Assembly: GCA_028023455.1 (NCBI GenBank)
Contig: JAQFVV010012498.1
Span: 1,426,001-1,490,000, forward strand
Direction of reading: 5' to 3'
From: Epiperipatus broadwayi
Lineage: Eukaryota; Onychophora; Udeonychophora; Euonychophora; Peripatidae
DNA: 64,000 nucleotides
Shown: in pieces, positions 12,101-24,100 of the stretch
Position numbering within the stretch: position 1 is the first letter of the stretch
Layout: every line of letters begins with the position of its first letter
Position numbers and translations under genes: made by a program
The notes under the pieces: model-generated
The model's database searches: none
Told to the model about the DNA's origin: nothing
Seen by the model: only the letters and a program-made list of their open reading frames with translations

Positions 12101-13340
12101 AAGCAAAGAATAACTTTATTATCATTCTTTTTAAGAACTAAATCGTGATTTTACAAAACAGGAAGAGGTGAGAGCATGGATGATTTACTATTACATAGTG
12201 ATGATATTTATTATTTTCTTAAATTAATTTAAATAATGAAAAAAATAATACAAAGTAAAAAAGAAAGACTGAATTAAAAAAACATAAATGATTTTGAAAT
12301 AATTTCCATAACTGAATTAATTGATAACGAGATAATAAAATTATAAAATTTAATTAAAAGTTGATCAAATTTCATCAAACTACTAAACAATTAAGTCAAA
12401 TGTATAAATAATTTTATAAATTTGTAATTAAGATTAATCTAAACAAGTTTGCAAATGAGAAAAGGAAATAACCTCGGATTATTGAAAAACAATGAAATTG
12501 TAAAAATAATACAACGATAAAAAGTAAAACAAATCATTAAGTGGTTTGCTTGGAAAACAACAAGTGATAGGTACATAAAGCCGATTTTAGGCAAATTTAT
12601 TATTATTAGACTTTACTAGACTTCTCATTGATTAAGCTAAAAAAAAAAAAGAGGAAAAAGAGACAGTGACTAAAAATTATCAGGAAAGAAATATTGGTTT
12701 TCTCATTAAGATAAAGGATGATCTTAAAAAGTAGTTATTGGAGAATATTCCGTAATTATACCTGAATTGTTATAAGTTGGAGCAAAATAATATTTCATCA
12801 GAGTTACTGATGATTCCAACAAAATTTGAGGCTAAATATATCTATTTTTGATTTTGTGAATCTCTTTTTTTCTCATATAGCTTGAGGAAAGCAAATGCCA
12901 TCAAAAGAAAAAACTTTTCAAAGCTCTAAACAAAATACTGCATAAAGTGAATGATTAGCTTGGACTTTTGGATGAGGATGAATATATCAGTATGTAAGGT
13001 CTAAAAAAAAAATAGCAAAATCTGAAATAAATTGGTAATTAATGATAGTGTGGGAAAACTCATTTATAGCCAAGAATCAATCTTACCAGGAAATTTTTGC
13101 AAATAAAAGACCAATTTATTAAAAATATATTTATCCAGTAGATAATGTATATATGGAAAGCTATAAAAAAGAATAAAAATCTCATACAGGTAAAGCAAAA
13201 CCTTGATCATAAAAAAATGTTAAATTTCTGGAAAAAAAAAATGGATTCATTGCTTGGGAATTAAAAGTTTGAGACCCAGATGTGTAAGTACCAGAATTGA
13301 TCCTGGGACCTACCAATAGCAAATCGAATACTCTTCTACA
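9150..13340. other. Long AT-rich stretch with little recognisable content
   Basis: No coding signal apart from chance frames. A T run lies at about 11427-11442 and a tRNA-like SINE candidate at 11541-11660 is listed separately. The remainder is simple A/T sequence with no repeat structure I could confirm. Confidence 0.5.
11541..11660 (+). repeat. Possible tRNA-derived SINE head
   Basis: A box-like GGTACAGAGTTAGTGC is followed about 60 bp later by a B box-like GAGTTTGAATCCAAG (11604-11618), the order of an internal RNA polymerase III promoter. No cloverleaf closes. Sequence after it (AAACAAGCTTAAG and a T run) could be the SINE body. Weak support from two boxes only. Confidence 0.35.
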
Positions 13341-13640
13341 ACTGTGCAGGATATTTATGAAATAAAAAGAAAAGATGAAAATGTTACTAAAAAAAAGAGA
13401 TGATGTATAAAAATGTGAGGAAAAGTTCTATTAATAAAGAACAATAACAACAACAAAAACAAAGTATCCCCTCCAGTTATGATATTATCTGTATTATCCA
13501 ATATTTTAAATGAAAAAGTGATATATATATATAATTAAGTTTGTGAAGAAAAAATCTCCAGGAAACAATAGAATTTATAATTAATATCTTAAAAGAAGCA
13601 TGTGAAAAAAATAGAAAAATTATTGTAAAATTATATACCA

Positions 13641-13904
13641 GTACAATCTCAACCTGTAGTCAAGGCATCCTCCTTTAACAATAAAGGTGGTACCACCTTT
13701 ATCTATGGTACTAATGATTAAAACTTGACCAAGAAGTATCTATATAAACATATCAGAGCATAGATAAAGGTGGTACATCTTTGTTGTTAAAGGAGGTTGC
13801 CTTGATTACAGATTGAGAATGTTGATAACTTAAGTGTTGATTGTTATCATCTAAATTTATAAACTTATTAAAGCCTTGAGTAATTGGCTTTAATGTCTTA
13901 GTAA
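13641..13904. mobile_element. 264-bp foldback element inserted in RTE copy G
   Basis: The intact RTE sequence in copy C continues directly across this point, so the insertion limits can be read. TTATATACCA (13631-13640) and TTATATATCA (13905-13914) flank it and look like a 10-bp target duplication. Inside, an inverted repeat of about 65 bp per arm (13642-13708 and 13759-13823) begins CAATCTCAACCTG and includes AAGGTGGTACCACCTTTATC. The right arm is followed by about 80 further bases before the duplication, so the element is asymmetric or two events are stacked. No coding capacity. Confidence 0.65.
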
Positions 13905-15019
13905 TTATATATCAAATATCTAAGTGATAAAGTTGTAACATATAATTGGAAGAATGAAATAGCAATATTAATATTTAATAAAGGCTATACAACAGATCAA
14001 TCATCTATCAGCTCCATACAAAATATTTACCAAGATAATTTACAACTCATCTAGGGTAAATTTTGAATTTTAACCAATAAAAATAAAGTTGGATCTAAAA
14101 GTTAGTTTTAATCTAGTGGATCATTTCCAAGTATTGAAAGAGGTTATAGAAAGGGCTAATGAATATAAGTTGCCATTGTGCTGTGGATTAGTAGATTATA
14201 AAAAGGCAATTGATTCTATAAGCTTTTTTCCAATGATTAAAGCATTTGATTATTGAGATATAGATTTTGAATGTTATCATATCTATTAAAATGCAACAGT
14301 TATGCTTAGATTACATAATGATACTTGGAGAATTAACATTAAAGGAGATATGACATTGTAATTTCATATCTCCAAACTTTTTACAGCAGTTTTACAAGAA
14401 GCATTAAATGGATTAAAATGGAAAGATAACAAAGTAAAAGTAAATCATCTAAATTTTGAAGATGATGTAATCATTTTTTCACATAATAATGCTTCAGAAC
14501 CTGAGTAAATATTGCAAGAGTTATCAGATGAAAGCAAACATGTAGGACTAAAGATACATAAATGCTAAGAAGATGAGAGTAATGCTTAATGGATTATCGC
14601 AGAAGCGAAAAATGATTGGAAATCATGAATTAGAAAAAGTTAATAACCAAATATCTTGGTCAGATATTAATACAGTTGAAAGTATAATGAGTGAAATTAT
14701 TTATAAAATTAATCTTGGATAAAAGACTTTTGTTTGAAATAATTTAGTATCAAAAGGAAATCTGCCTATGACTTTGAAGAAAAAGGATTTTTAATGGAGA
14801 TGTTTTATTAGTTCTTACTTATGGATCAGACACAGGATATTTAATAGTAGAGACTTTAGGATCACCCAACAAAGCAAGGAGAGATGTGTTAAGAGTAGGA
14901 ATGAGTCAGACAACAAACAGATATAATTGACAGCATTGAAAAAATTAAGCAACTGAAGTGAAGCTTGTTATATTTTTGGAAAATATAGTAACAGATTGAC
15001 AATTGATGTTTTAAATGAT

Positions 15020-15438
15020 TGCCCAGCATATGACAAAATCAGAACTTTCATTACTCACCACTGCCACATTTCCCTGAACAAAATCTTAAATATTAAATGC
15101 TGCTTCCTGTCCAGGGATTATGTCACCACAAGACTCTCAACCTTTCTGACTTATGCCATCTGGTTGGCCAGATGTCGCAACAAGTTTACCTTTCCTCATC
15201 CCAAGCCTGAAGACACATTCATTTCCAAGCTAAAGGAATTTCGCCATAAGGACAGAATAATCTCTTCCAGATTTTTATTTGACAACATGTGGAGCCTGAT
15301 TAAGCTGGATTAACAACACCAGTAACCACATCAGAACATTTGGTTGCCTGACTAACATGGATAACTATTATTTTTGATTTACAATTGTATCATTATTACA
15401 TATGGTTTTTTCAATAAAATTATTTATAAATAAACAGA
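15020..15438 (+). pseudogene. LINE 3' fragment (group 2) inserted in RTE copy G
   Basis: An open frame to the TAA at 15311-15313 encodes NDCPAYDKIR, then LSTFLTYAIWLARCRNKFTF and FLFDNMWSLIKLD. DCPAY resembles the end of the HxLxxCP-type zinc-binding stretch common after LINE RTs, and the IW-ARN-like part is the usual polyprotein end. A 3' UTR of about 125 bp ends with AATAAAATTATTTATAAATAAA-like sequence at about 15413-15438. Copy G sequence resumes immediately after (CAGAATCTCAAGAGATTG), so this is a 5'-truncated insertion. It pairs with the fragment at 36-560. Clade undetermined. Confidence 0.6.
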
Positions 15439-15704
15439 ATCTCAAGAGATTGTAAAAGATCTAGATAGAGACCATTTGTGAGATCTGTGGAGAAAATAAA
15501 AAAGTGTGCTGGTGTGTTGTGCAGAAGAAAGACTAAGTATCAAAGATACTGGTTTAAACTTGAAAATAACTTTGTTGATGGTAATATGCATATATTCTGC
15601 AGAAAGAAAAAAATTCTAAATGAGCTTATATTTTAATAATATTTTTAATATTATAAAAGATTATATTTAATCTTCATTATCATTTTCAATTATTATTAAT
15701 TTAT

Positions 15705-15890
15705 CATTATTAATTCACTGCAGGGTGAAAGTCTCTCCAAGCTTAATGCAACTTCTCCAATCTCTAGCCTCTTTTCTCCTATCAACCCAGATCACTTCCT
15801 TATTTTATCCATCCAACTAACATGCGGTCTCTATCTTGGATTCCAGTTTAATATTTCAATGGCTCATCTATTATCATCTCTTCTGGAGAT
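15705..15890 (-). pseudogene. RTE copy H: isolated 3' end
   Basis: Minus-strand match to the last 60 or so codons and tail of the RTE family. TTCACTGCAGGGTGAAAGTC is the complement of the conserved block before the tail, followed by sequence equivalent to KCAGV and RPHVRW. It faces the plus-strand copy G, with only about 130 bp between the two 3' ends. Probably a separate, severely 5'-truncated insertion. Confidence 0.7.
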
Positions 15891-15904
15891 ATTGTGCATA
15901 TAGC

Positions 15905-15970
15905 AATATCACATCAATAATACGAAATTATTGATGTGATATATTTAATCATATTACATCAATAATTTCA
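15905..15970. repeat. Short palindrome with a third repeat unit
   Basis: AATATCACATCAATAA (15905-15920) is followed by its complement ending in GATGTGATAT, giving a 16-bp stem with a 6- to 7-base loop. A third related unit, ATTACATCAATAATTTC, follows directly. It lies next to RTE copy H. Function unknown. Confidence 0.6.
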
Positions 15971-16161
15971 GATTGCAAGATTTTAATTTTGTTCACTAAT
16001 AGTTCTAATTATTAATATTTTGTACTCTAGTGAATTAATAAACTTTAGTCTATGAATAGAACTGATCTATAATAGTATAACAAAAATTAATATGTTAGAT
16101 TTAAAATATTGATATTCTTTTAATAAGATTTAAAGAAAGTGATACAAACTGGTAATGTTAC

Positions 16162-16735
<574 letters not shown>

Positions 16736-16974
16736 ATCCTTACTTGTATTATTATTAATTACATACTTATTTGGAATTATTAAAATTATCGATGCAAATA
16801 TATATTATGTTAATACCAATTTTTTTATTCTCAGAAATGTTCTTAGTCTATTCATGTATTATACATATATATAATTTTGTTTTAAACTTTATTAATATAT
16901 AATAAATTTGATATGGTTTACAAAGTGTATAATAATTTTATCTTTGAAGTTTTTGGTTTTCTGTTCAGCTTAAT

Positions 16975-18210
16975 ATATTTTCAATGTTGGGACCATAAAC
17001 ATAGCTATTTTACTTCTTCTGTGTGCTGTTTTATAATAACTGTTATTCCAGTGGTCAGATAATTGGATGCTATTTACTCTTTTATTTATTACGTTAGTAT
17101 TATTTTGGAAGTACTAATCCCCCTTTAGGCTTCTCTTTCCACCATTCTCTTCTACACATACCAGTTTGATATTCTGAGGATCAAAACTGTCTGTGTTATT
17201 TTTTATGAGCTATGATCATAGACATACATTTTAGGTTTTTAAAACCCTTTTGAATAGGTACTTACATTGTGTTATTCTTGTACTGATGTTCTGAGCTGTT
17301 GCATTGTACTTTATAAACTATTTGTGGGAATTCTTTTTTTTTCTATTTTATCTTTGACATTGTTGATCAGTCTGATGAGGCTTCTTGGTGTTCTAAAGGC
17401 TACATTGTGCTTTGTTTGCAAATATTCTTTATTATATTGGTTATGCCTACTATGTAGGACATTATAATCTATGATTTGTTATTATCTTGTCTTTTTAAAT
17501 TCTATTTTATTTTGACATTAAACTCTTGATTTTTCTGCTTAGTATTTTTTGGCTATATAAAGCCGCAGGATTTAAAGGATTTCTCAACCAAAACTAATGG
17601 CTATGCAAAAATGAAGTAAACTGAAAATATTACATAGAAGGCAGCATATAATATTGAAAAAAAAACTGAGTGGAGAAACAAAAGGGTTCAATGCTGAAAT
17701 AAAGCAGAATTTAAAACAACAAGATAACCACAGTATATGGATCACAATGCTTTATACCAAGCAAACAATGGTACAATGTAGGTTTTAAAATACCAACAAG
17801 CTTCAACAGATTGATCAACTATATCAAGGATAAAATAGAAAAAGAATTGTACAAATAGTATATAAAGTATAATCCAACAGCCTAGAAAGCACAACAATAT
17901 GCTACTTAGAATCTCAATCCAACATCATAAAAAAATTCAGAATATATGGTTTTGTCCTTAGACATGCAAAAGAACTCAGACACAGTTTTGATCCACACAA
18001 TGGCCAACTGACATGTGCAGAGTAGGATGATAGAAAAATAAGGAAGGTTTAGCACATCACAAATAATAATAACATAATAAATAAAGAATAGCATCCAATT
18101 ACTGAATCACTGGGAAATATAAATCAGTTTATTTATTTACTAATAACAGATCTCATAAAACAGCATATTGAATAAAGCAAAAACAGATCTAATTTTGGTG
18201 CATAGCACCG
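16975..18210. repeat. Large inverted repeat, about 1.2 kb
   Basis: Sequence at 16975-17470 recurs in inverted, diverged form at about 17735-18210. Matching blocks include AATTGGATGCTATT (17062 and, complemented, near 18090), GATCAAAACTGT-like sequence (17190 and complemented near 17980), and TTCTATTTTATC with the following TGATCA block (17340 and complemented near 17830). The spacer of about 260 bp includes a simple stretch around 17560-17700. No terminal signature or recognised protein was found. It could be two head-to-head copies of one unknown repeat or one old foldback transposon. Confidence 0.6.
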
Positions 18211-18296
18211 AAAATATATTAAGCTGCATGGAAAAACAAAAATAGTGATAAAAATAATTATGTATTTTATAAAGCATATCAATATATATATGCAAA

Positions 18297-18298
<2 letters not shown>

Positions 18299-18335
<37 letters not shown>
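18299..18335. repeat. (TA)n microsatellite
   Basis: An uninterrupted TA run of about 18 units. Confidence 0.95.
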
Positions 18336-18339
<4 letters not shown>

Positions 18340-20725
18340 TGTGATCCACAATTGAATATTATATTCTGAGAATGAGCTAAATATTCCAAGAATATAAACT
18401 GAGATTGTAATATAAAAAAGAAGTTTTGTCTTGTAAGGGAATCTAAAGAATTAGATTGTAGAACTTTCATCATGTATGGATGAAAATAATTTTACTTTGT
18501 GCAACCTGTTTTTCCGAATATTATTTTTTAGTTGAAATTTGTAAAACCACCCAATACCCATTTGACAAAACAACTATAAGTCATGGATAGTTGATTCTAA
18601 ACTACCCATTTCAATAAGGACAAGAATATATGGTTATATATGTATTTACTTGGAAGCCAAACCAAAACATTACATATTTGGTGCATAAACTTGAAGAAGC
18701 TTGCAACTAAATGGAGCTATTCAGCTGCTTGTCTTTTTGATCAGTTACTTAATTGATGATAAGCATGAAGGCTTCAGAGAAATCAATTTATGATCTGCAA
18801 AGGAATCTGTAAAAACTTAATCAAAATAAATGACCACTAATGTATGCATGGGGTAGAGTATGAGAATAAAAATAAAGGCAACAGTTAAAATGAATGGAGA
18901 ATAAAATGAATTTAAAAGAGAGATAGTAGATTTCTGCAGTGGTTTGAAAGGATTTCATGAAAAAGAGATATAATAATCCATTTAAATTAAACTAGAATTA
19001 TAAATGAGCATTCAAAAAAGTAGTAACCAGAGGGGAAATCTAAAACAATCAAGCAGATTTAGACATTGACAAGACAAAAATCAAGAATGGAAACATGAAT
19101 GATAATCATCATAAAGTAAAGGGAACAGAAGATATGTATCAAAAGAAGAAAAATCATAAATATTGACAAATAGTCATTAGCGGGAAAAATAAAATCAATC
19201 AAACAAAGATAAATGGTGAATAAGAAAAAGCAAGGTTGGTAAAACATGAAGTAATTAACACACCAAAAATAGAGGAAGCAGAAGATATGCATTAATTATT
19301 CATAGTTAATAATGAAAAAGAAATGAAGCAAATGACTCAAGATAAAAATAAATAAAATGAGCTTACAAGAGAGAACAATTAAAAGAGCACAGAAAAGATG
19401 TAAAAATAAAGAATATAAAACATGTTAAATCAAGAAAATGAAAAAAAAAATAAAAACATTGAATAGATGTCTCAGAGTTTTGAAAAGATGGTACAAACAT
19501 ATGTTAAAAATAATAAAAAGTATTAAAGAAGATTGATAAAGACATTATTAAACAATTAAGAAAATATATCAACTCATGAAATGAAAGAGAAAGAAGAAAC
19601 GTTTCAAAGAAAAAATGGATGAAATAAAAAAAGAGTTACAAACTGATGAAAAAGCAAGTATCAATAAGTAATGGTAGTAATTAATGCAGATCAAAAAAAA
19701 ATCAGTTCTAAGAAATCATAAGAATCTCTCCCCACCCCCCAAATGTCAGATCGAATTCAATTTTTTAAGAAAGAAGAAAATCATGCAAGAGTTATCAAAG
19801 AATACATCAACAAAAAAACTCAAGAGACACAAATGTGTTTAGAAAAATTGCAATTTTTTTCTAACATAAATATAAAAAAAAAAGTGGAAGGAAGATAAAG
19901 AAATTAAATAAATAATAGAAAAGTGAGGAGAAATATCATATAAAATGAAACAAAAACAATGTCATGGGGCTGTAAATAAGTTTTTCTAAATTAAAGAATT
20001 TAAAAGAGAAACAGAAAAAAAACCCATTGAGCATCTAAAGAATTATTTTTCATTCAATGAATTAGAAGATGAATAGAAATTAGTTTTAATTTATGATAAT
20101 TTACTAGAACATTCTGTTCTAGATATATCAAAATTTCTTAGTGCATAAAAATACAGTATCAAATAACTTTTTGGAGAAAAAATCCAGAATGATGTCAGAT
20201 AGCAAGGATCACAATTTGGTATAGCATAAAAACAAAAAAAAATTACACATTTTTTTTTATGCATGACATATTAAGACTGAGGATAAAGTGTATGTATGCC
20301 ATGTCAGAAAACTAAATCATTCATATAATATGATACACTCTACTTAATAAAGAAGAGCAGATGATGATAACAGCAAATAAAAAAACATAAAGCAAGTCAT
20401 TAATCTTCTAATATCATTGACATTAATACACAAATACAGAAAATAATATTGTGAAGCATTAATGAATTCAAGTAATCAAATCTCATTCATATTCAGAAAT
20501 ATATTTGATTAGATGATTAATCCAAATCCAAAAGTATGCATATTTTCATTAAAAGAAATACATTTTACACAACCAGTAGTAAAAGAGCCAAATTAAAATC
20601 TAATCATGTATGAATTGATACATTGTTTAAACAGTAAATGTGCAATCATATTTTATTCAATACTGTGCTGGTTATGAAAGTGTTCTAGCAGATTAACTGA
20701 GCTGTAAACCAATATAACTTTTTCA
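18340..20725. other. A-rich, strand-asymmetric stretch
   Basis: From about 18850 to 20450 the plus strand is strikingly A- and purine-rich, with many AAAGAA, AAAAAT and GAAGA words, unlike its neighbours. Short frames are all interrupted. The skew could mark a decayed lysine-rich coding region of a mobile element (for example the EDEIEISFNL-like bits near 20060-20090), but no motif confirms this. A short C run is at 19732-19739. Confidence 0.4.
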
Positions 20726-21195
20726 ATGACTTATCATCATCATCACCACCAACCATTATCAATCCACTGCAGGATGAAGGTCTCTCCAAGTTCAATCCAT
20801 CTCCAATCTTTAACTTCTTTTCTACATATCACACCTGCACACTTTCTTATTTTGTCCATCCATATCACATGTGGTCTCTTTCTGGGTCTTTTACAATCTT
20901 TTGGAATCCAGTTTAAGATTTTAATTGTCCATCTATTATCCTCTTTTCTAGAAATATGCCAGTCAAACTCCACTTGTCTTTTAATTTTTTCAATAAATTC
21001 AGTAACACCTGTTTGTTCTCTTACCTATATATTGTGTTGTTGATCTCTTCTTATTACTCCCAACATGCATCTCTCCATACTTTTTTGAGTGGTTTGAAGT
21101 CTCTGTATTGCTCTTATATTAAGTGTTCAAGTCTCAGATCCATAAGTAAGAACTGGTAAAACATATTTATTAAAAATCTTCCTTTTCAAATACAT
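20726..21195 (-). pseudogene. RTE copy F: 3' end fragment
   Basis: Minus-strand match to the C-terminal segment and tail. The frame at 20743-20973 reads DNRWTIKILNWIPKDCKRPR, RPHVIWMDKIRKCAG and GETFILQWIDNG, almost the same as copy E. The upstream part (20974-21195) carries the TTQKSMERC and KCVLPVL-like sequence with a frameshift. The tail at 20726-20757 is a run of ATC units with CACCACC variants. The element is 5'-truncated near 21195. It is the second-best preserved 3' end here. Confidence 0.85.
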
Positions 21196-21457
21196 AGGCA
21201 TATAAGACTTATAAGAGTACATATATACATTCAAACTTGCATACATTTGTTCATCTGTGTAATGAAGAGATTACTTTCTTTTTTACAATTTAAAGATGAG
21301 TGCACTTTTAGTAAAGTTCACCATAACCATTGCTCTCTATGATTTACAGTGAATTTCACAAAAAGTGCATTCAGCTTTAGATTATAATAAAGAAAGAAGT
21401 GATTATGTGGATGGACAAAAGCATGTAAATTTGAATTACAAATACAAACAAAAAGAA

Positions 21458-21462
21458 AAATC

Positions 21463-21500
<38 letters not shown>

Positions 21501-21527
21501 ATTTTTCTTTTTATAATATTTATAATA

Positions 21528-21559
<32 letters not shown>

Positions 21560-21569
21560 TATTATAATT
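21458..21569. repeat. Two (TA)n tracts at the centres of palindromes
   Basis: The first tract (about 21467-21497) is flanked by GAAAAATCAATAT and its exact complement. The second (about 21533-21553) is flanked by ATAATATTATAC and its complement. Both would form cruciforms with TA-rich stems. The short frame spanning them is not a gene. Confidence 0.8.
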
Positions 21570-21677
21570 CGATGTCTGCATTTCTTCAAATCAATATACA
21601 TAATCTTATAATTGAATATTTATAAATACAGTAATTAGATATATGTAAAGTATAACTAACATTTTTATTCATTTAGG

Positions 21678-22027
21678 AGCACTTTTGACTATTTTCATAG
21701 TCTTGTCAACTAACACTTTGAAAGATTAACCTTCCCACAATTCTATGATCTTAGTATTTGCTGCCTGTCTGTTAATTAAGTTTTGTTTGTATTTGTATAT
21801 TAACATAGCTTCTTTTATTTTCCTTTTGTTGTTATTTTTTTCAATTTGCAACATTTTTACATTAAAAAAAAACTACAAAAGGAAAATAGAGGAAGCTATG
21901 TTAATATACAAATACAAACAAGACTTAATTAACAGACAGGCAGCAAATGTTAAAATAATGGAATTGTAGGAAGATTAGCTTTCCAAAGTGTTAATTGACA
22001 AAGACTACAAGGATAGTTGAAAGTGCT
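21678..22027. repeat. 350-bp foldback (MITE-like) element
   Basis: Two arms of about 152 bp (21678-21829 and 21876-22027) are inverted copies with about 90 percent or better inner identity. The terminal blocks are GCACTTTTGACTA and the complement of AGTTGAAAGTGC. Inner matches include TTTGCTGCCTGTCTGTTAATTAAG and TATATTAACATAGCTTC, split here as separate words. The spacer is about 46 bp and A/T-rich. The 74-codon frame across the right arm is an artefact. No clear target duplication. Confidence 0.75.
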
Positions 22028-22029
22028 TA

Positions 22030-23270
22030 ATAGTATTAAACCAATTTGGAAGTATAAAAATATTTAACATTTTATTTAGAAAAGAAAGCAATTTATAACT
22101 CTTCTAAATGTTGTAAACAATCTTCATATATATTGTATTGTAATTTAAAATGATATGAAATAGTCCAGGTAGTTGTCACTAGATGGAGAAATATTAATTT
22201 ATTCACACTGTTCAGTTATTGGACCATTTAGTACCATCATGCAATGTAATACAAGGTATAAATAATATAACAAAGTTTGTAGGGGGGAGGGAGCGATTAA
22301 GAAGAAGAAAATCAAAATAAAAGGACTTCCATTTCTACACTTATTAAATAAAATAAAAGAAAAAGCTGAAAAGTAACAACCTTGAGGATTAAATTGAATA
22401 AAATTACAGGGTAATGTGAGTTAAAAATATGGAATAAGAAACCTTAAGAAAACCTTGTATTATTTCATCACTGATTTTCCATTGATTTTATAATTCCTGA
22501 TATGCATACTGGAGAAGATAGAATGACAGCCATGTGGATAATTATTTGCCTCAACAAATACTACTTCAAACAAAAAACAATTCCAGAAAATGTAAGCAAT
22601 TACTTTTATTTTGTTTATATTAGTCAATTTTCAGATTTAAAAATGACGCATAAATTATTTAGATTTAAAAGACAAAAACTAAAATGTTTGGTTTTCGCAC
22701 TTTTAAATATCAAGCAGAAAAATATGTTTGCTTATAAATTGTACTCTTTATAAAATATAATTCGAAATAATTTTGAACAAAAGTGTGAATATATCAAGTA
22801 GACAAACTTAAAAATTCATTTTAAATAGTATAAAGTAATCAATTGGAAAAGAAAAATGCATGGACTTATTTCTTATTCTCATTAAAGAAAAAACTCATCT
22901 GCCAAATGGTGTTTCAGTGTGAATTTGCTTAGTTATTAAAAATAGAAAAATGACAGATTATTAATGCCAAGGATATTGTATTGATAATTGCTCACAATTA
23001 AATAAATTCTTCTTAATATTATTAAACACATATTAATTTGCTGATAGAAATGAATAAATAAATATTTACTTTTAATCTTTATTGTGCAACATGCGGATTA
23101 ATAATATTTTAAAATGTTTTAAAAATGCCCAGATTATTTAAAATTATTACAGATATCGCTGTAAAGGGAAAAACAAAACAAACAAACCAATAAATGATGT
23201 AAAAAAAGTTAAGCTTGTTAATTGTAATGAACCTATGAATTGATTTTAAGGAAAATTATCTACAGAGAGT
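22030..23270. other. AT-rich stretch, nothing recognised
   Basis: A G-rich patch (GGGGGGAGGGAG near 22279) and an 83-codon frame at 22502-22753 with no recognised motif are the only landmarks. The frame has high Lys, Ile and Phe content expected by chance in A/T-rich DNA. Confidence 0.45.
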
Positions 23271-23274
23271 ATGG

Positions 23275-23575
23275 ATAAACCTATTTTAACTGTGCTACAC
23301 TCAAAAGTGTTTGAATATTGTCTCACTATTCTGACATTGATAAATAAATCAATAAATGATTTTTTTTAAAAAAAGGTTCATTTGTAGATCGTAATAAACC
23401 TATTTTTAATTGTGCTACACTCGGAAGTGTTTGAATATTGTCTCACTATGCTGACATCGATAAATAAATTAATAAATGATTTTTTTAAAAAAAGTTCATT
23501 TGTAGATTGTAATAAACCTATTTTTAATTGTGCTACACTTGGAAGTGTTTAAATATTGTTTCCCTATGCTAGAAT
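23275..23575. repeat. Minisatellite, unit about 119 bp, 2.5 copies
   Basis: TGTGCTACAC recurs at 23291, 23411 and 23529, giving spacings of 120 and 118 bp. Each unit contains GAAGTGTTTGAATATTG, TCTCACTAT, a GATAAATAAAT block and a T-run followed by an A-run. The third unit is partial. Substitutions between units are few, so the array is fairly young. Confidence 0.85.
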
Positions 23576-23919
23576 CAAACATAATAATCATAAAATATAT
23601 ATATGCATTCTCTAGGAACATTTGCTCATGATATCAGTTTGCTTATCATTTTAGCTCATAAGGATGGAACAAACTTTGAACTAATAGGATAAAAATCTAA
23701 TGGGAGAAAATGTTCGTGTATTTTTTGTTACTGCTATGTTTAGTATTATAAAATACTTTTGTCATGTGTTATTCAGGGATTTTTTTTATATATTTATTGT
23801 GGTATAAAATATATTTAGTTAAGGATGAAGAGATGTATAAAGATATATACATTTATTACACATATTTTTGTTATTTTCCCAGTTAAGGGAAAACATAATA
23901 TTAAATGTCATTTCTCTAG

Positions 23920-24099
<180 letters not shown>

Positions 24100-24100
<1 letters not shown>

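Larger units (their letters stand above)
13350..15575 (+). pseudogene. RTE copy G (RT half, heavily decayed, twice interrupted)
   Basis: Plus-strand remnant starting in the EN-RT linker (AAAAAGAGATGATGTATAAA near 13390) and running through the RT to near the 3' end. Recognisable blocks are the LKEAC region near 13590, a motif A remnant near 14190 (VDYKKAIDSI), a FEDDVIIF remnant of the catalytic FADD near 14455-14475, and the KCAGVLCR-like segment at about 15500-15530. Stops are frequent in all frames. It is split by a foldback insertion (13641-13904) and by a LINE fragment (15020-15438). No TGATGA tail is seen. Confidence 0.75.

Noticed and set aside
21745-21969. 74-codon frame as a small gene
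   Set aside because: It spans the hairpin of the 350-bp foldback; the two halves are reverse complements.
22502-22753. 83-codon frame beginning MHTGEDRMTAMW
   Set aside because: Composition becomes I/K/F/Y-rich as in chance frames; no domain or splice context seen.
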